In this document: piece after piece, positions 18,035-26,544 of the stretch
Position numbering within the stretch: position 1 is the first letter of the stretch
Layout of the letters: each line of letters begins with the position of its first letter
DNA from: a virus
Virus record (IMG/VR): IMGVR_UViG_3300043395_002030
Location: 1-44,714 of that record
Length of the DNA: 44,714 nt
Direction: 5' to 3' (one strand)
Position numbers and translations under genes: made by a program
The notes under the pieces: model-generated
Database searches by the model: none
Told to the model about the DNA's origin: nothing
Seen by the model: the letters and a program-made list of their open reading frames with translations, nothing else

Positions 18035-19749
18035 ACGAACAATTTAAGCCATTTAAAACAGTTGAAGAAATTGCTAAGAAGCATCGCCTAGATGTTTCTT
18101 TCATTGAGAAGCAACTCAAAATGGGTGAACCTATTGAGCACGAGCATACAAAAGATCACAAATTGGCAAGAGAAATTGCTCTTCAACATTTGGATGAAAT
18201 ACCAGATTATTATACAAGATTAAAAAAAATGGAAGCGGATGCTAAAAAGCATCACAAAAAATTTAAGGATGTTAAAGTCAATGAAGACTTAAGAGACTGG
18301 TTTTCAAAATCTCACCCCGAGGGAAATTGGAGAAGGTTTAATTCAAAAGGTGAAGCAATTGGACCTTGTGCCCGTGAACCTGGAGAATCAAAACCAAAGT
18401 GTTTATCAAATGAAAAGGCTGCAAAGATGTCAAAAAGTCAAATTGCTTCCGCTGTAAGAAGAAAAAGAGAAGAAGACCCCGTAGCAGACCGTAAAGGAAA
18501 AGGAGGAAAACCAAAAATGGTTTCTAATAAAATTTCTGAAGAACATAATCACGAGGAAGAAAGATATTGTCCTCTATGCGATAAAAGGGAAACAAGATCT
18601 CAGTGTTCTTATGGTGAAAAAACTTGGGATAAAATTTCTGTAAAAGATGAAGAGTACTCTATGGTAAGAGGAGAACTCAAAACTCTTATGGATGCTGCTA
18701 AGAGAATAGATTCTAGAGTTTCTAAAGGTGAAGGTAATTTAGAAGCCTGGGTACAATCAAAAATTACGAAAGCAACAGATTATCTTGACACTGCCGCAGA
18801 TTATCTCAACAGCGGAGAAGCAGAATTCCAGGAAGCTTGTTGGGTAGGATATAAGCAAGTTGGAATGAAAAAGAAAGGTAAGAGAGTTGTTCCAAACTGT
18901 GTGAAAGAGGAAGATATTCCATTAGCAGAGAAGATTCTTCTTGAGATTGAAGCAGAATCTCTGAGTGAAGAGAACAAACCAACTAATCCTGCATTATGGT
19001 CAAGAGCAAAATCTCTTGCAAAGAAAAAGTTTGATGTTTATCCAAGTGCATATGCCAATGGATGGGCTTCAAAGTGGTATAAGTCGAAAGGTGGCGGTTG
19101 GAAATCTGCAAATGAAAGTGTAACCATTGAAGATGCAAATGGAAATACTTTTGCAGAAATCATTGATATCATTAAACCAGAACCTCTTGTTGCAGAAGCA
19201 ACCAGACTTCAAGCACAGACTGGAAATGTTATTGCCGTAACTCTTCAATGGAGAGGAAAGTACTACGCTCTTCGTATGTTCTTCCCTCAAGCAAAACTTC
19301 CATCTAGAAAAGAAGTTACTGATGAGTTACAAAAGGTCTATCCAGGTTCTGTGGTTGTTCATCACTCAGTATCAGAACTCACTCAGGGACAACCACTAAT
19401 TCAAGTTGGACCACAAGGTGGAAGTTTTGCAAAACCAGGACCAAATAAGAATTATGTAAAACCAATGGGTGAAGAGGTTGAAATTCAAGAGGACTGGCAA
19501 TCAGTAAATCGTAAAGATAAAACTGATGGTCTCAGTCAGAAAGCTGTAAATTCTTATCGTCGTGAGAATCCAGGTTCAAAACTTCAGACTGCAGTAACTG
19601 AAAAAAAGCCTACGGGCAAAAGGGCTGAACGTCGCAAGTCCTTTTGCCGCAGAATGAAAGGGATGAAAAAGAGACTAACTTCTGCTGAAACTGCAAGAGA
19701 TCCGGATTCAAGAATCAATAAAGCTTTACGTCGTTGGAATTGTAATTAA
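18031..19749 (+). CDS. Composite basic multidomain protein between terminase genes
   Basis: This 572-residue protein appears to be a string of small cyanophage domains. In order: a DUF5661-like helical domain (about 1-70, 'IEHEHTKDHKLAREIALQHL'); a basic 'HPEGNWRRFNSKGEAIGPCA' unit (about 89-165, DUF6321-like); a Cys/His cluster (C180, C183, C192) like a zinc ribbon; a helical 'EYSMVRGELKTL' segment (208-262); a 'CWVGYKQVGMKKKGKRVVPNC' type unit (270-291); a 'NPALWSRAKSLAKKKF' unit (319-358, DUF5872-like); a 'YPGS' mini-domain (about 395-452) also found at 26221 and 43695; and a very basic Cys-containing tail (about 505-572). Domain names are from memory. The charge suggests nucleic-acid contact, perhaps in packaging or as an internal protein. 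Function is unknown. Confidence 0.85.
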   Translation: MNEQFKPFKTVEEIAKKHRLDVSFIEKQLKMGEPIEHEHTKDHKLAREIALQHLDEIPDYYTRLKKMEADAKKHHKKFKDVKVNEDLRDWFSKSHPEGNWRRFNSKGEAIGPCAREPGESKPKCLSNEKAAKMSKSQIASAVRRKREEDPVADRKGKGGKPKMVSNKISEEHNHEEERYCPLCDKRETRSQCSYGEKTWDKISVKDEEYSMVRGELKTLMDAAKRIDSRVSKGEGNLEAWVQSKITKATDYLDTAADYLNSGEAEFQEACWVGYKQVGMKKKGKRVVPNCVKEEDIPLAEKILLEIEAESLSEENKPTNPALWSRAKSLAKKKFDVYPSAYANGWASKWYKSKGGGWKSANESVTIEDANGNTFAEIIDIIKPEPLVAEATRLQAQTGNVIAVTLQWRGKYYALRMFFPQAKLPSRKEVTDELQKVYPGSVVVHHSVSELTQGQPLIQVGPQGGSFAKPGPNKNYVKPMGEEVEIQEDWQSVNRKDKTDGLSQKAVNSYRRENPGSKLQTAVTEKKPTGKRAERRKSFCRRMKGMKKRLTSAETARDPDSRINKALRRWNCN

Positions 19750-19765
19750 TTTTTAGGTCTTTATT

Positions 19766-21409
19766 ATGGCTGATCATTATCTTGGTAATCCCCTTCTTAA
19801 GAAGGCAAATACTGTTGTTGAATTTACTGAAGAACAGGTCCTAGAGTTTGCTAGGTGCCAAGAAGATCCGATTTACTTTGCAAAAAATTATATTCAAATC
19901 GTTACTTTGGATTATGGTTTGCAACCATTTAAACCATATCCTTTTCAGGAAACGATGATTGAACGTTTTCACAATCATAGATTTAATGTTTGCAAACTTC
20001 CAAGACAGTCTGGAAAGTCAACCATTGTTGTTTCTTATCTTTTACATTACGCAATTTTTAATGATAATGTAAATATTGCAATTCTTGCTAACAAAGCATC
20101 GACTGCAAAAGATCTACTAGATAGATTGCAAACAGCATATGAAAATTTACCCAAGTGGTTACAGCAAGGTGTGATGACTTGGAACAAGGCTTCTTTGGAG
20201 TTGGAAAATGGGTCAAAAATTATTGCTGCTTCTACTAGCGCCTCTGCGGTACGCGGTGGCTCTTATAATATTATATTCCTGGACGAATTTGCGTTTATTC
20301 CTAACCACATTGCTGATCAGTTTTTCAGTTCTGTTTATCCTACTATTTCATCTGGTAAAAACACTAAGGTAATTATTGTTTCTACCCCTCACGGGATGAA
20401 TCATTTTTACAAAATTTGGCACGATGCCGAAAGAAGTAAAAATGAGTATATTCCAACAGATGTTCATTGGTCTGAGGTTCCTGGTAGGGATGAAAAGTGG
20501 AAAGCACAAACTATTGCAAACACATCAGAACAACAATTTAAGGTTGAGTTTGAATGTGAATTCTTAGGATCTGTTGATACTTTGATTGCTCCTAGCAAAT
20601 TGAGAAATCTTGTTTATGAGAATCCAAAGGCAAGAAATGCTGGATTAGATGTTTTCGATGATCCTATTGAGGAACACGATTATGTCATTACCGTTGACGT
20701 TGCAAGAGGTGTTGGTAATGATTACTCAGCATTTGTTGTAATAGACATAACAAAATATCCACACGAAATAGTAGCAAAGTATAGAAATAATGAAATAAAA
20801 CCGATGCTTTTTCCAAGTATCATTCACGATATAGCAAAAAGTTATAATAATGCATATATTTTATGTGAGGTAAATGATATTGGAGATCAAGTTGCAAGTA
20901 TTATTCAATATGATTTGGAATATAATAATTTATTGATGTGCTCAATGAGAGGTAGAGCAGGTCAGATTGTTGGTCAAGGATTTTCTGGAAAGAAAACTCA
21001 ACTTGGCGTAAAAATGTCCAAGACTGTCAAAAAAGTTGGATGTTTAAACCTAAAAACTTTAATTGAAGAGGAAAAGTTACTGTTTAAAGACTATGATATT
21101 ATAAGTGAACTTACAACTTTTATTCAAAAAAATAATTCCTTTGAGGCAGAGGATGGATGTAATGACGACCTTGCAATGTGCTTGGTCATATATTCTTGGT
21201 TAGTAGTTCAAGATTATTTTAAGGAACTTACTGATCAGGATGTAAGAAAAAGATTATATGAGGAACAAAAAAATCAAATTGAGCAAGATATGGCTCCATT
21301 TGGATTTGTGGTAGATGGTACTGAAGATAGTAGTTTTATAGATGAAAACGGTGAAAGATGGTTCACTGACGAGTATGGGGATATGTCTTATATGTGGGAT
21401 TACGTCTAA
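19766..21409 (+). CDS. gp17: Terminase large subunit gp17
   Basis: gp17 is the packaging motor: it cuts concatemeric DNA and pumps it into the prohead through the portal. The ATPase domain has a Walker A-type loop (CKLPRQSGKST, residues 76-86) and a Walker B (IIFLDEF, D173 E174). The RNase H-like nuclease domain shows its first acidic residue in 'VITVDVARG' (D311), a second in 'ILCEVNDIGDQ' and a third in 'DGCNDDLAM', matching the D/E/D triad of T4 gp17. At 547 residues it is slightly shorter than T4 (610). It is complete, with no inserted intron or intein. Confidence 0.96.
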   Translation: MADHYLGNPLLKKANTVVEFTEEQVLEFARCQEDPIYFAKNYIQIVTLDYGLQPFKPYPFQETMIERFHNHRFNVCKLPRQSGKSTIVVSYLLHYAIFNDNVNIAILANKASTAKDLLDRLQTAYENLPKWLQQGVMTWNKASLELENGSKIIAASTSASAVRGGSYNIIFLDEFAFIPNHIADQFFSSVYPTISSGKNTKVIIVSTPHGMNHFYKIWHDAERSKNEYIPTDVHWSEVPGRDEKWKAQTIANTSEQQFKVEFECEFLGSVDTLIAPSKLRNLVYENPKARNAGLDVFDDPIEEHDYVITVDVARGVGNDYSAFVVIDITKYPHEIVAKYRNNEIKPMLFPSIIHDIAKSYNNAYILCEVNDIGDQVASIIQYDLEYNNLLMCSMRGRAGQIVGQGFSGKKTQLGVKMSKTVKKVGCLNLKTLIEEEKLLFKDYDIISELTTFIQKNNSFEAEDGCNDDLAMCLVIYSWLVVQDYFKELTDQDVRKRLYEEQKNQIEQDMAPFGFVVDGTEDSSFIDENGERWFTDEYGDMSYMWDYV

Positions 21410-21420
21410 ATTAAGATTTA

Positions 21421-21429
21421 CATAAATAT
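21421..21429 (+). promoter_or_regulatory. Late promoter for gene 18
   Basis: CATAAATAT lies in the 52-base gap between genes 17 and 18, 32 bases before the sheath ATG and upstream of a strong ribosome site (AGGAG at 21450-21454). Location, spacing and the expected late expression agree. Confidence 0.65.
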
Positions 21430-21461
21430 TTTTTAGATAAACTGAGATTAGGAGAAATTAA

Positions 21462-23660
21462 ATGGCGACTCCTCAATTGTCTCCCGGCGTACTTATCCGT
21501 GAGGTTGATTTAACAGTAGGAAGAGCTGATAATGTACTGGATAATATCGGTGCAATTGCTGGACCTTTTGCAATTGGACCAGTAGACGAACCAATCGACA
21601 TTACTACAGAGAACGAGCTCATTAACGTTTTTGGTAAGCCTCTATCAACCGATGCTCAATATGAGTACTGGATGAGTGCATCTTCATTCCTCTCATATGG
21701 TGGAGTGCTTAAGGTTGTAAGAACTAATGGTGATAATCTAGTTAACGCTAATGCTATTCGCAACGCAGCAGGCGTTTCAACTGCTGGAGAACCATCATTA
21801 AAGATCAAAAACTTTGATGATTATGAAGCAAACTATGCTGATGATATTGCAAACTATATTTTTGCAGCAAAAACCCCAGGTGCTTGGTCAAATAACCTTA
21901 AAGTTTGTGTAATTGACGACAAGGCAGACCAAATTCTTCACGTTGGTGCTGCTGCAACCGCAATGGCACAAGTTGGTTTTGCAGTAACAACAGCATTGAC
22001 TAATGTAGTTTCAACAGGAATTGGAACCACATCTCTCTTTAATGGATATTTAAAGGGAATCATCACAGGTGTTGGTGCTAGCACTCTTGATGTTAAGATC
22101 GATTCCTTAGTTTCTTCCGATGGAACAGTAACTAAGGTTTCATACGCACCTAAAACTCAGTTGCAGTCATTCAAACCAGCAACCGCTGGTGGAACTTTAA
22201 CTGTAAGTGTTGTTACCAACGCTGGAGTAGGAACTACAACAGCAAGTATTAACACCGGTTCTAACCCAATTTTAGACTGGTATGATAACCAAGTCTTACA
22301 ACTAGAGAACACAGCAATTTACTGGAAGTCTATTGCTCCAAAACCAGGAACTTCTGCTTACGCTACAGAAAGAAACGGTAAGAGCGATGAAATCCACGTT
22401 GCAATCGTTGATGATCTGGGAACAGTAACAGGTATTCAAGGAAACCTTGTAGAAAAGCATATCGGTCTTTCAAAGGCTCTAGATGCAGTTTCTGCAGTTA
22501 ACTCACCACAGAAGATTTGGTGGAAGAACTACCTTGCACTATATTCAAACTATGTTTATGTTGGTGACAACCCTTCAGATGATCTAAATGTAAATGAAGA
22601 TGTTGTTCCTACTGGATTCAGCACTGCATTTACCGCATATACCACAACTCAAGGTTTGTGGAATGAGGTTGCACAAGACAAAGTTTACAGTGCATTAGGT
22701 AACGTAACCTATAAACTAACTGGAGGAAAAGACTATTCCGATCAAGGCGGAATGGCAGCTACTCTTGGTGATCTAATCACTTCATACAACCTATTCTCAA
22801 ATAGAGATGAAGTACCTCTAGATTACCTGATTATGGGTCCTGGATTAACTAATAAGTTTGAATCACAAGCGAAAGCAAATCAACTTATTTCTATTGCAAA
22901 TTCAAGAAAAGACTGTGTAGCAGTAATTTCTCCACACAGAGCTGACGTTGTTGACGTTACTAACTCTGACACACAAACTGATAACATTCTTGAGTTCTTC
23001 TCACCACTTTCATCAACATCATATGCTATCTTTGATAGTGGTTATAAGTACACCTACGATAGGTTTAATAACAAGTTCCGTTATATTCCTTGCAATGCGG
23101 ACGTTGCTGGTCTTTGTGTAAGAACTTCCATCTTTGCATATCCTTGGTTCTCACCTGCAGGACAGCAAAGAGGAATCTTAAACAATGCAATCAAACTTGC
23201 ATACAATCCAAATAAGGCACAGAGAGATCAACTCTATCCACAGAGAGTTAATGCTATCGTGAACCAACCTGGAATTGGTATTCTTCTCTTTGGAGATAAG
23301 ACTGCTCTGGGTTACGCTTCTGCTTTCGATAGAATTAATGTTCGCCGCCTGTTCCTCACTGTTGAGCAAGCACTTGAAAGATCTGCACAAGCACAACTCT
23401 TTGAACTCAACGATGCAATTACAAGAGCAAACTTTGTAAACATTGTTGAACCATACCTCCGTGATGTTCAGGCAAAGAGAGGACTTTATGGATTCCTTGT
23501 AAAGTGCGACGAGACCAACAACACTCCTGATGTAATTGATAACAATGAATTTAGGGCTGATATCTATCTGAAACCAGCCAAATCAATTAACTATGTAACC
23601 CTGACCTTTGTAGCAACTAGAACAGGAGTAAGTTTTGATGAAGTTGCTGGCACCGTTTGA
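21462..23660 (+). CDS. gp18: Tail sheath protein gp18
   Basis: The contractile sheath protein polymerises around the tail tube. The opening 'QLSPGVLIREVDLT' is the standard start of myovirus sheath proteins. The conserved C-terminal domain is clear: 'YPWFSPAGQQRGILNNAIKL', then 'GIGILLFGDKTAL', then 'AFDRINVRRLFLTVEQALE', ending with 'YLKPAKSINYVTLTFVATRTG'. At 732 residues it is close to T4 gp18 (659), with a few Gly/Thr-rich loops added in the middle. Codon choice leans towards that of strongly expressed genes. A late promoter and strong ribosome site precede it. Confidence 0.96.
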   Translation: MATPQLSPGVLIREVDLTVGRADNVLDNIGAIAGPFAIGPVDEPIDITTENELINVFGKPLSTDAQYEYWMSASSFLSYGGVLKVVRTNGDNLVNANAIRNAAGVSTAGEPSLKIKNFDDYEANYADDIANYIFAAKTPGAWSNNLKVCVIDDKADQILHVGAAATAMAQVGFAVTTALTNVVSTGIGTTSLFNGYLKGIITGVGASTLDVKIDSLVSSDGTVTKVSYAPKTQLQSFKPATAGGTLTVSVVTNAGVGTTTASINTGSNPILDWYDNQVLQLENTAIYWKSIAPKPGTSAYATERNGKSDEIHVAIVDDLGTVTGIQGNLVEKHIGLSKALDAVSAVNSPQKIWWKNYLALYSNYVYVGDNPSDDLNVNEDVVPTGFSTAFTAYTTTQGLWNEVAQDKVYSALGNVTYKLTGGKDYSDQGGMAATLGDLITSYNLFSNRDEVPLDYLIMGPGLTNKFESQAKANQLISIANSRKDCVAVISPHRADVVDVTNSDTQTDNILEFFSPLSSTSYAIFDSGYKYTYDRFNNKFRYIPCNADVAGLCVRTSIFAYPWFSPAGQQRGILNNAIKLAYNPNKAQRDQLYPQRVNAIVNQPGIGILLFGDKTALGYASAFDRINVRRLFLTVEQALERSAQAQLFELNDAITRANFVNIVEPYLRDVQAKRGLYGFLVKCDETNNTPDVIDNNEFRADIYLKPAKSINYVTLTFVATRTGVSFDEVAGTV

Positions 23661-23696
23661 TTTTAATATAACTAATTACAAAGGAGGAATTTAAAA

Positions 23697-24296
23697 ATGG
23701 CTCACACTATTTCCGATTTCAGAAAAGCACTTTCTAGAGGTGGAGCAAGACCTAACCTTTTTGAAGTTGCTATCCCTACCCTTCCAGCAGGAATTGATTT
23801 TGGCGGTTCTGACGGTCAGGACAGTTTCAGTATGCTTTGTAAGGCAGCTGCACTGCCAGCATCAAACATTGCACCAATCGACGTACCTTTTAGAGGTCGT
23901 ATCCTGAAGGTTGCTGGCGATAGAACTTATGATACTTGGACAATCACTGTTATTAACGATGAGAACTTCGCAATTAGAAATGCGATGGAGCAGTGGATGC
24001 AACTCATCGGACAGTATGGAGATGCTAGCGGTCTCGTAAGCGTTACTGAGGGTGACGGTTATATGGTTGATGCTTATGTGAAGCAACTCAAGAGATCTCC
24101 TTCTAACACTGGATTTGGTGTTGCAGAAGGTCAAGGTCTAACTGCTGCTGCACTTTATAAGTTCTACGGCATTTTCCCAACCAACATTTCTCAGATTGAC
24201 CTTTCATATGATACTTCTGATACTATTGAAGAGTTTACTGTAGAGTTCCAAGTTCAATACTGGACACCTCAGGGACCTCAGGAAAATTATCAATAA
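23697..24296 (+). CDS. gp19: Tail tube protein gp19
   Basis: The 199-residue protein begins 'TISDFRKALSRGGARPNLFEV', the usual start of gp19, and continues with 'LCKAAALPASNIAPIDVPFRGR' and 'FAIRNAMEQWMQLI', then a C-terminal 'FTVEFQVQYWTP'. gp19 hexamers stack into the inner tube through which DNA passes. T4 gp19 is 163 residues. A strong ribosome site (AAAGGAGGAATTT) precedes the ATG. The gap from gene 18 has no ATAAATA box, so the gene probably shares the gene 18 transcript. Confidence 0.95.
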   Translation: MAHTISDFRKALSRGGARPNLFEVAIPTLPAGIDFGGSDGQDSFSMLCKAAALPASNIAPIDVPFRGRILKVAGDRTYDTWTITVINDENFAIRNAMEQWMQLIGQYGDASGLVSVTEGDGYMVDAYVKQLKRSPSNTGFGVAEGQGLTAAALYKFYGIFPTNISQIDLSYDTSDTIEEFTVEFQVQYWTPQGPQENYQ

Positions 24297-24300
24297 ATAG
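24292..24300 (+). promoter_or_regulatory. Candidate late promoter before gene 20
   Basis: AATAAATAG overlaps the TAA stop of gene 19 (24294-24296) and lies 28 bases before the portal ATG. Confidence 0.5.
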
Positions 24301-24328
24301 TAGAATAAGTTAGAAGTAAACTTTAATA

Positions 24329-26020
24329 ATGGCGAAATTATTTGGATTTTCTATTGAAGGGCAAGAACCCTTATCACCTAATGCAGTATCCCCCGTTCCT
24401 CAAAATAATGAGGACGGGGTTGACCATTATTTAACGTCTGGATTTTTTGGTTCATATGTAGATATTGAAGGTGTTTATAGAACTGAATTTGATTTGATAA
24501 AAAGATATCGTGAAATGGCTCTTCACCCAGAAGTTGATAGCGCCATTGAAGATATTATTAGTGAGGCTATCGTATCAGATACTTATGATAGTCCTGTTGA
24601 AATTGAACTTTCAAATTTGAATGCAAGTGATGGTATCAAAAGAAAGATTAGAGAAGAATTTAAGCATATCTTAGATTTATTAGATTTTGACAAGAAAGCA
24701 CACGAGATCTATAGAAATTGGTACATTGATGGTAGATTGTATTATCATAAAGTAATCGATCTCAAAAATCCCCAAGAGGGAATCCAAGAACTTCGATACA
24801 TCGACGCATTAAAGATGCGTTATGTACGTCAGCAAAAAAAGAATTCGAAAGAAAATAATTCAATTAAAATTGGAGGAATTGGAGTTCAAAATCCAGAGGA
24901 CTATATGTTCCCTGAGATTGAAGAGTATTTTCAATACAATCCAAAACTTGCAACAACAGCTGGCGCGACAGGTATGTCAAATCAGTCTGTTGGTGGCGGA
25001 ATCAAAATTGCAAAAGACGCAATTACATATTGCACTTCAGGTTTGGTAGATAGAAATAAAGGGACAGTTCTTTCATATCTCCATAAAGCAATTAAGTCTC
25101 TCAATCAACTTCGTATGATTGAAGATTCTTTAGTCATCTATCGTTTGTCAAGGGCTCCAGAAAGAAGAATTTTCTATATTGATGTAGGTAATCTTCCAAA
25201 AGTAAAGGCGGAACAATATCTACGTGATGTTATGATGCGTTATCGTAACAAACTAGTTTATGATGCATCAACTGGTGAGATTAGAGACGATAAGAAATTT
25301 ATGAGTATGCTTGAAGATTTCTGGTTGCCTCGCCGTGAAGGTGGTAGAGGAACTGAAATCTCAACTTTACCTGGTGGACAAAATCTTGGTGAAATTACTG
25401 ACATTAATTATTTCCAGAAAAAATTATACAAGTCTCTGAATGTACCTTCATCTAGAATTGAAGGTGAAGGTGGATTTAACCTAGGAAGATCTTCAGAAAT
25501 TCTACGTGATGAACTTAAGTTTACTAAATTTGTAGGACGCTTGAGAAAGCGTTTTGCAAATATGTTTAATGATATGTTGAGAACACAGTTGCTTCTCAAA
25601 AATATTATTACCCCAGAAGATTGGGAAAAAATGAGTGAGCATATTCAATATGATTTCTTATACGACAATCATTTCTCTGAACTAAAGGATGCAGAACTCC
25701 TAACGGAAAGACTAAATCTGGTAGCAACTGCAGAGCCTTACGTTGGTAAGTACTATTCTCAAGATTATATCAGACGTAAAATTCTACGTCAGACTGATCA
25801 AGAAATTGTTGAACAAGATATGCTCATTCAAAAAGAGATTGATGATGGTGTAATTCCAGATCCAAACGCTCCTATTGATCCAGCAACAGGACAACCAATG
25901 GAACCTGGAATGGATTTGGGGCAACCAGTTGTCGAACCAGATTTAGAATCACAAGGTAATGCAACGGTTGCTGATGGTAAATCTGCAGAAATGAAAACAC
26001 CTAAGGGTGGAGAGATATAA
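24329..26020 (+). CDS. gp20: Portal vertex protein gp20
   Basis: gp20 forms the dodecameric portal ring at one capsid vertex, nucleates prohead assembly and docks the terminase. Recognisable stretches are 'YREMALHPEVDSAIEDIISEA', 'RNWYIDGRLYYHKVID', 'LRYIDALKMRYVR', 'RLSRAPERRIFYIDVGNLPK', and 'FNLGRSSEILRDELKF', all typical of this widely used marker gene. At 563 residues it is slightly longer than T4 gp20 (524). The acidic, Pro-rich C-terminal tail is probably flexible. The stop codon is embedded in the late promoter for gene 67. Confidence 0.96.
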   Translation: MAKLFGFSIEGQEPLSPNAVSPVPQNNEDGVDHYLTSGFFGSYVDIEGVYRTEFDLIKRYREMALHPEVDSAIEDIISEAIVSDTYDSPVEIELSNLNASDGIKRKIREEFKHILDLLDFDKKAHEIYRNWYIDGRLYYHKVIDLKNPQEGIQELRYIDALKMRYVRQQKKNSKENNSIKIGGIGVQNPEDYMFPEIEEYFQYNPKLATTAGATGMSNQSVGGGIKIAKDAITYCTSGLVDRNKGTVLSYLHKAIKSLNQLRMIEDSLVIYRLSRAPERRIFYIDVGNLPKVKAEQYLRDVMMRYRNKLVYDASTGEIRDDKKFMSMLEDFWLPRREGGRGTEISTLPGGQNLGEITDINYFQKKLYKSLNVPSSRIEGEGGFNLGRSSEILRDELKFTKFVGRLRKRFANMFNDMLRTQLLLKNIITPEDWEKMSEHIQYDFLYDNHFSELKDAELLTERLNLVATAEPYVGKYYSQDYIRRKILRQTDQEIVEQDMLIQKEIDDGVIPDPNAPIDPATGQPMEPGMDLGQPVVEPDLESQGNATVADGKSAEMKTPKGGEI

Positions 26021-26024
26021 ATAG
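26016..26024 (+). promoter_or_regulatory. Late promoter before gene 67
   Basis: TATAAATAG is a near-exact late box, overlapping the gene 20 stop (26018-26020), 26 bases before the ATG of the gene 67-like frame. Confidence 0.6.
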
Positions 26025-26050
26025 CAGAAGATTTTCAATCTACAATTACT

Positions 26051-26218
26051 ATGGACGAATTAATGGATATGATTGTGGCTGATGAGTCACCATCACAAAT
26101 TAGCGATAAAATCAAAGATCTTCTATTTTCAAAAGCCGCAGAAAAGGTTGATTCCTTCAGACCAGCCGTTGCAGCGACTCTATTTGGTGAAGAGGAAGAA
26201 GAAACCGAAGAGGAATAA
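26051..26218 (+). CDS. gp67: Prohead core protein, gp67-like
   Basis: This 55-residue frame lies directly after the portal gene, where T4 has gene 67. Its layout is that of gp67: a short amphipathic N-terminal region (MDELMDMIVADESPSQISDK), a basic-hydrophobic helix containing 'AAEKVDSFRPAVA', and an acidic tail rich in Glu (from residue 47). gp67 is a minor scaffold component removed or trimmed by the gp21 protease. Start ATG at 26051; stop at 26216-26218, two bases before the next gene. The assignment rests on position and composition, since the protein is much shorter than T4 gp67 (80 residues). Confidence 0.82.
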   Translation: MDELMDMIVADESPSQISDKIKDLLFSKAAEKVDSFRPAVAATLFGEEEEETEEE

Positions 26219-26220
26219 AA

Positions 26221-26541
26221 ATGAAATCCTTCAAACAATTCATCTCAGAATCAGTAAACATTTCCGGAGATTTTAACGGAAATCTTTATATCAACTCTAA
26301 TCAACAAGAACCACAAGAAGTTGGTGAAGAGTATGTTGCAGATGTTTTGTGGAATGGAAGTCTCTATAGGATGGAATTAACCACTAATAATGGAATTCCA
26401 TCTAAACAGTCTTTAGGTGAACAATTGCAATCAGAGTATCCAGGAGCGGTTGTCCATCAAATTTATCCAGTTCTAGAAAAAAATTATAATATTAAAAACG
26501 CAAAAAGATACCACCCATCAAAATTAGAATGGATTGATTGA
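26221..26541 (+). CDS. Gene 68-position protein with capsid-targeting-like N-terminus
   Basis: This 106-residue protein lies between the gene 67-like frame and the head accessory genes, the position of T4 gene 68. The N-terminus MKSFKQFISES resembles the T4 capsid-targeting sequence, and 'FISE/S' fits the gp21 cleavage preference (hydrophobic-x-Glu before a small residue). The body (about residues 38-90) is a compact beta-beta-alpha-beta type unit with 'W-x-G-x-x-Y' and 'SEYPGAVV'. It can be aligned by eye with residues 395-452 of the 572-residue protein at 18031. A prohead core or internal role is inferred. Sequence likeness to T4 gp68 is not evident. Confidence 0.8.
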   Translation: MKSFKQFISESVNISGDFNGNLYINSNQQEPQEVGEEYVADVLWNGSLYRMELTTNNGIPSKQSLGEQLQSEYPGAVVHQIYPVLEKNYNIKNAKRYHPSKLEWID

Positions 26542-26544
26542 TAA

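Noticed and set aside
24822-25049. Plus-strand frame inside gene 20
   Set aside because: Fully contained in the portal gene, with no independent signals.
26073-26276. Plus-strand frame overlapping the gene 67-like gene
   Set aside because: It overlaps two better-supported genes in another frame and has no family pattern.
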